This document shows, in pieces, positions 6,065 through 8,020 of a DNA stretch of 8,020 nucleotides. This DNA comes from JAJRXG01 sp964470035. GTDB taxonomy: Bacteria > Bacteroidota > Bacteroidia > Chitinophagales > Saprospiraceae. The notes under the pieces are model-generated. The model was not told the origin of the DNA. It saw only the letters and a program-made list of their open reading frames with translations, and made no database searches. Within the stretch, counting starts at the first letter, position 1; each line of letters begins with the position of its first letter. Where the stretch lies: assembly GCA_964470035.1 (NCBI GenBank), contig CAYYBR010000199.1, forward strand, positions 1 through 8,020. The letters are read 5' to 3'. A program made the translations under genes and the position numbers.

Positions 6065-6694
6065 TTGTTACTTATTATGTTCTATTTAGGACATGGTGGT
6101 GCTCAAATCAACTTTGAGTCTTGCTTGAATGGGGTCTATTATGAAATGAATATTTCAGAAAATATAGATGAAAATGATCCTGTACGATATAGAGTATTGA
6201 GCTCTGGTAATGAGATGGTTATTGTAGTAGATACGGTCACTAAAGTTGTTATTAAACACTATTTTCAATGTTATAGTGCTTATAGTGATAGAGTTGATGT
6301 TAATTCTGTTGATGAAATGTTGAACTGCCTGACCCATCAGACAATGCAGTCTTATGTGTCTGGTGATTGTGAAACAGATGAGATTACTCTGTATAGGTGG
6401 AATGGATTTGTTAGATATCGACGAATTAATTCTATTCCTTATTTGGTCTTTGAGTTTATTAAGTCAATTGCAGATGAATTGGGACTAGATTTGTTTGAGT
6501 TATATATGAAAAGGAATATTAGGGCTGTATGTGTTGACAATTTAGGTGCTTATCTTGATCCAAGTGAGGCCGTAGTAGATAATATTGAACTCCATGAGCT
6601 AGTAGAGATATTGCATGTTTACTCAGACTGGGCCTATGTTAGACTAATCAGAACAGGCAAAGAATATTGGGTGTATATGAGTTGTTTAGATTAA
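6065..6694 (+). CDS. Hypothetical, probably exported protein with a C-terminal SH3-like domain
   Basis: About 205-209 residues. The last ~55 residues read like a bacterial SH3 (SH3b/SH3_3) domain: NLGAYLDPSEAVVDNIELHE, then LVEILHVYSDWAYVRL and GKEYWVYMSCLD. That is the usual order of starting loop, hydrophobic strand, W-x-V-R and terminal WV. Such domains often bind peptidoglycan or other envelope ligands. The middle (YYEMNISENIDENDPVRYRV, LYRWNGFVRYRR) has no recognised fold. The start is uncertain: TTG at 6065 gives LLIMFYLGHGGAQ, like the end of a signal peptide with its basic N-region missing, and ATG at 6077 shortens it further. It lies 7 bp before the 6702 gene, so the two probably form an operon. 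Confidence 0.75.
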   Translation: MLLIMFYLGHGGAQINFESCLNGVYYEMNISENIDENDPVRYRVLSSGNEMVIVVDTVTKVVIKHYFQCYSAYSDRVDVNSVDEMLNCLTHQTMQSYVSGDCETDEITLYRWNGFVRYRRINSIPYLVFEFIKSIADELGLDLFELYMKRNIRAVCVDNLGAYLDPSEAVVDNIELHELVEILHVYSDWAYVRLIRTGKEYWVYMSCLD

Positions 6695-6701
6695 CTAGCT
6701 T

Positions 6702-7163
6702 ATGTGTAAATGTTCTTTAGGAAGATATGTTTTGCTGCTTATAATTGCTGTAGGAATGCTTTTGGTGTATTGCTATTTTAATTCACCTGTGAAAATTGAG
6801 AAGGTTGTTTTTTGTGAAAGAATGAAACTATCTCGTCCGCATCAAACGCATTTCATCGTATATAACTATAAGAATGACACAAATGCATTAGACTCCATTG
6901 CTTTGGAGGAATTCTGCGCAGTTGGTGATTACAAAAAATTGAATTCCCAGCAGCTCTCATTCTTTTTTTATGAAAAGACTATTAACACAACTAAAGAGAG
7001 TTTAATGTGCAGATCCGGTTCAATACTGCATAATCCCGAAAAGGATAGGATTGCTGTTTATGTTTATGATAGAGGTAAGGGGTATTTAGAGTCGTACTTC
7101 AGAAAAGATAATAAGCCAAGTGTTAAGTCTGAGCGCCTTTCAATCGATTGTGCAGAGAATTGA
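6702..7163 (+). CDS. Membrane-anchored hypothetical protein, paralogue of the 5357-5824 product
   Basis: 153 residues. A single N-terminal hydrophobic segment at about 9-26 (YVLLLIIAVGMLLVYCYF) probably anchors it with the C-terminal domain outside the cytoplasm. No good lipobox cysteine follows, unlike its paralogue. The domain shares HQTHFIV, LDSIA, a cysteine two to three residues on, YEKTINTT and LMCR with the 5357 protein, in the same order and at similar spacing. The C-terminus RLSIDCAEN also resembles VDLECARL of the paralogue, adding a third aligned cysteine. It starts 7 bp after the SH3-domain gene. Unknown family; a tandem duplication with the SH3-domain gene between the copies explains the layout. 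Confidence 0.8.
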   Translation: MCKCSLGRYVLLLIIAVGMLLVYCYFNSPVKIEKVVFCERMKLSRPHQTHFIVYNYKNDTNALDSIALEEFCAVGDYKKLNSQQLSFFFYEKTINTTKESLMCRSGSILHNPEKDRIAVYVYDRGKGYLESYFRKDNKPSVKSERLSIDCAEN

Positions 7164-7274
7164 TCATTTAGGTTGGTTGAATGGTTTCTATAGTTAAGAA
7201 GTGATAAGTATTGTGTTATTGAACAAACATACATAAATATGAATAATTGTGCTATGAATATTTAGAAATGTACA

Positions 7275-7282
7275 TATATTTG
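7275..7282 (+). promoter_or_regulatory. Candidate Bacteroidota -7 box
   Basis: TATATTTG fits the TAnnTTTG -7 consensus exactly and lies in the 228-bp gap before the gene at 7392, leaving a leader of about 110 nt. A TTG at 7247-7249 could be the -33 element but is a little far (25 bp). In DNA this AT-rich such a box arises by chance fairly often. Confidence 0.3.
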
Positions 7283-7391
7283 AGTATTGTGCTAAATATC
7301 AAGTACAACGGTTGATAATTTTGTAGTTTAGTGAACTGGTGATTGTTAAACTCACTTATAGAAATCTCTTTGGATGCTTTAATATCAGTTC

Positions 7392-8020
7392 ATGCTCAAG
7401 TTGAGTATAGGCGTTTTTCTTATGATCTTAGCACTTAGCTGCAAGAGTGTAGATGATAAAAGTAAAGTGCTTGATGATAAGGATTACTATGAAGCAATTG
7501 ATACTTCGTCTGCTCAGGGGCAAGTAGAGTCAATAAGTAGTGATTCTACTATATCTAGTAAAAAACAACGTCTAGTAAATTTTTATTCTGCGCAACTACA
7601 AATGAGAAGCGGTGCATTTAGCTATTCTTTATTTGATCTGGGTCAGAAAGTAATTAGATCCCAAGACGCTCCTTATATAGATAATCTAAAGGGATTCTAT
7701 ACTCAAAGTGAACAGAATGGAGAGAGAGTGTCCTCATTTCAATTTGATGACCACACATGGATAGATATCAATAAAGGAGGAATAGTGGAATTTTGGCTTG
7801 GGGATAAAGTAGAGCTCAAAGTGAGTCAATCATGTATTGTTAAGGTGGGAATGGATAATTCGATTTTGAAAAGCTGTTTTCCCTATCAATATAGTAATAT
7901 GACTCCCAATGAGGTTAAGTTTTCCGGTTTATCTCTTGGACTTCACAAGACGGATCAGGTGCTATCCATAAGTTGGAATCCTGAGACTGGATTAATTGAG
8001 GATATAAGATTTGTCTTTCC
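7392..8020 (+). CDS. Hypothetical lipoprotein, 3' end outside the window
   Basis: Open from the ATG at 7392 to the window edge (209 full codons), so partial. The N-terminus MLKLSIGVFLMILALSCKS is a lipoprotein signal with Cys17 as the likely acylated residue, giving a periplasm- or surface-facing lipoprotein. A low-complexity Ser/Asp-rich stretch follows (residues 20-57, e.g. SISSDSTISSKKQ), typical of a flexible tether. The domain beyond it is beta-like: GAFSYSLFDLGQKVI, FQFDDHTWIDINKGGIVEFW, and a tail LSISWNPETGLIEDIRFVFP. No named family recognised. It may be independent of the upstream genes, given the 228-bp gap and a candidate promoter. Confidence 0.8.
   Translation, partial: MLKLSIGVFLMILALSCKSVDDKSKVLDDKDYYEAIDTSSAQGQVESISSDSTISSKKQRLVNFYSAQLQMRSGAFSYSLFDLGQKVIRSQDAPYIDNLKGFYTQSEQNGERVSSFQFDDHTWIDINKGGIVEFWLGDKVELKVSQSCIVKVGMDNSILKSCFPYQYSNMTPNEVKFSGLSLGLHKTDQVLSISWNPETGLIEDIRFVF

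Overview
The window looks like a chromosomal accessory region of a member of the Bacteroidota, possibly Saprospiraceae-like. This rests on the style of the E2 protein, low-GC genes without clear Shine-Dalgarno sites, lipoproteins with relaxed lipoboxes, and one TAnnTTTG promoter-type box. The phylum is a reasonable inference; the family is a guess.

Layout. Positions 41-1399 hold one clear housekeeping gene, the lipoyl E2 subunit of a 2-oxo acid dehydrogenase complex, with visibly higher GC than everything after it. From about 1400 to the end the sequence is AT-rich, all genes are on the + strand, and no protein is of a family I can name with confidence. This accessory part holds a 338-residue soluble helical protein (2034-3050), two small four-helix membrane proteins (3586-4029 and 4963-5355), an ORF broken by one in-frame TGA (4350-4868), a lipoprotein-like protein (5357-5824) with a paralogue (6702-7163), an SH3-like-domain protein between those two (6065-6694), and a lipoprotein cut off by the window end (7392-8020).

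The most striking content is non-coding. A ~160-bp element occurs three times (1467-1629, 3299-3460, 4113-4275). It has imperfect terminal inverted repeats and two internal 10-bp hairpins, one with a compensatory base-pair change between copies and the other with a G-U-preserving change. Copies 2 and 3 share a further ~65 bp and each lies 11-60 bp before a gene. A second short repeat (1702-1751, 1945-1995) brackets a small gene remnant that also carries one in-frame TGA. A 79-bp fragment of the membrane gene at 4963 is duplicated at 4026-4104, so the array has been rearranged by duplication and deletion.

Working hypothesis: this is a modular array of small, fast-evolving genes with decaying members, each preceded by a common structured element. 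Orphan immunity-gene or effector arrays in other bacteria look like this, but no toxin or recognised immunity domain is visible here, so the function remains open.
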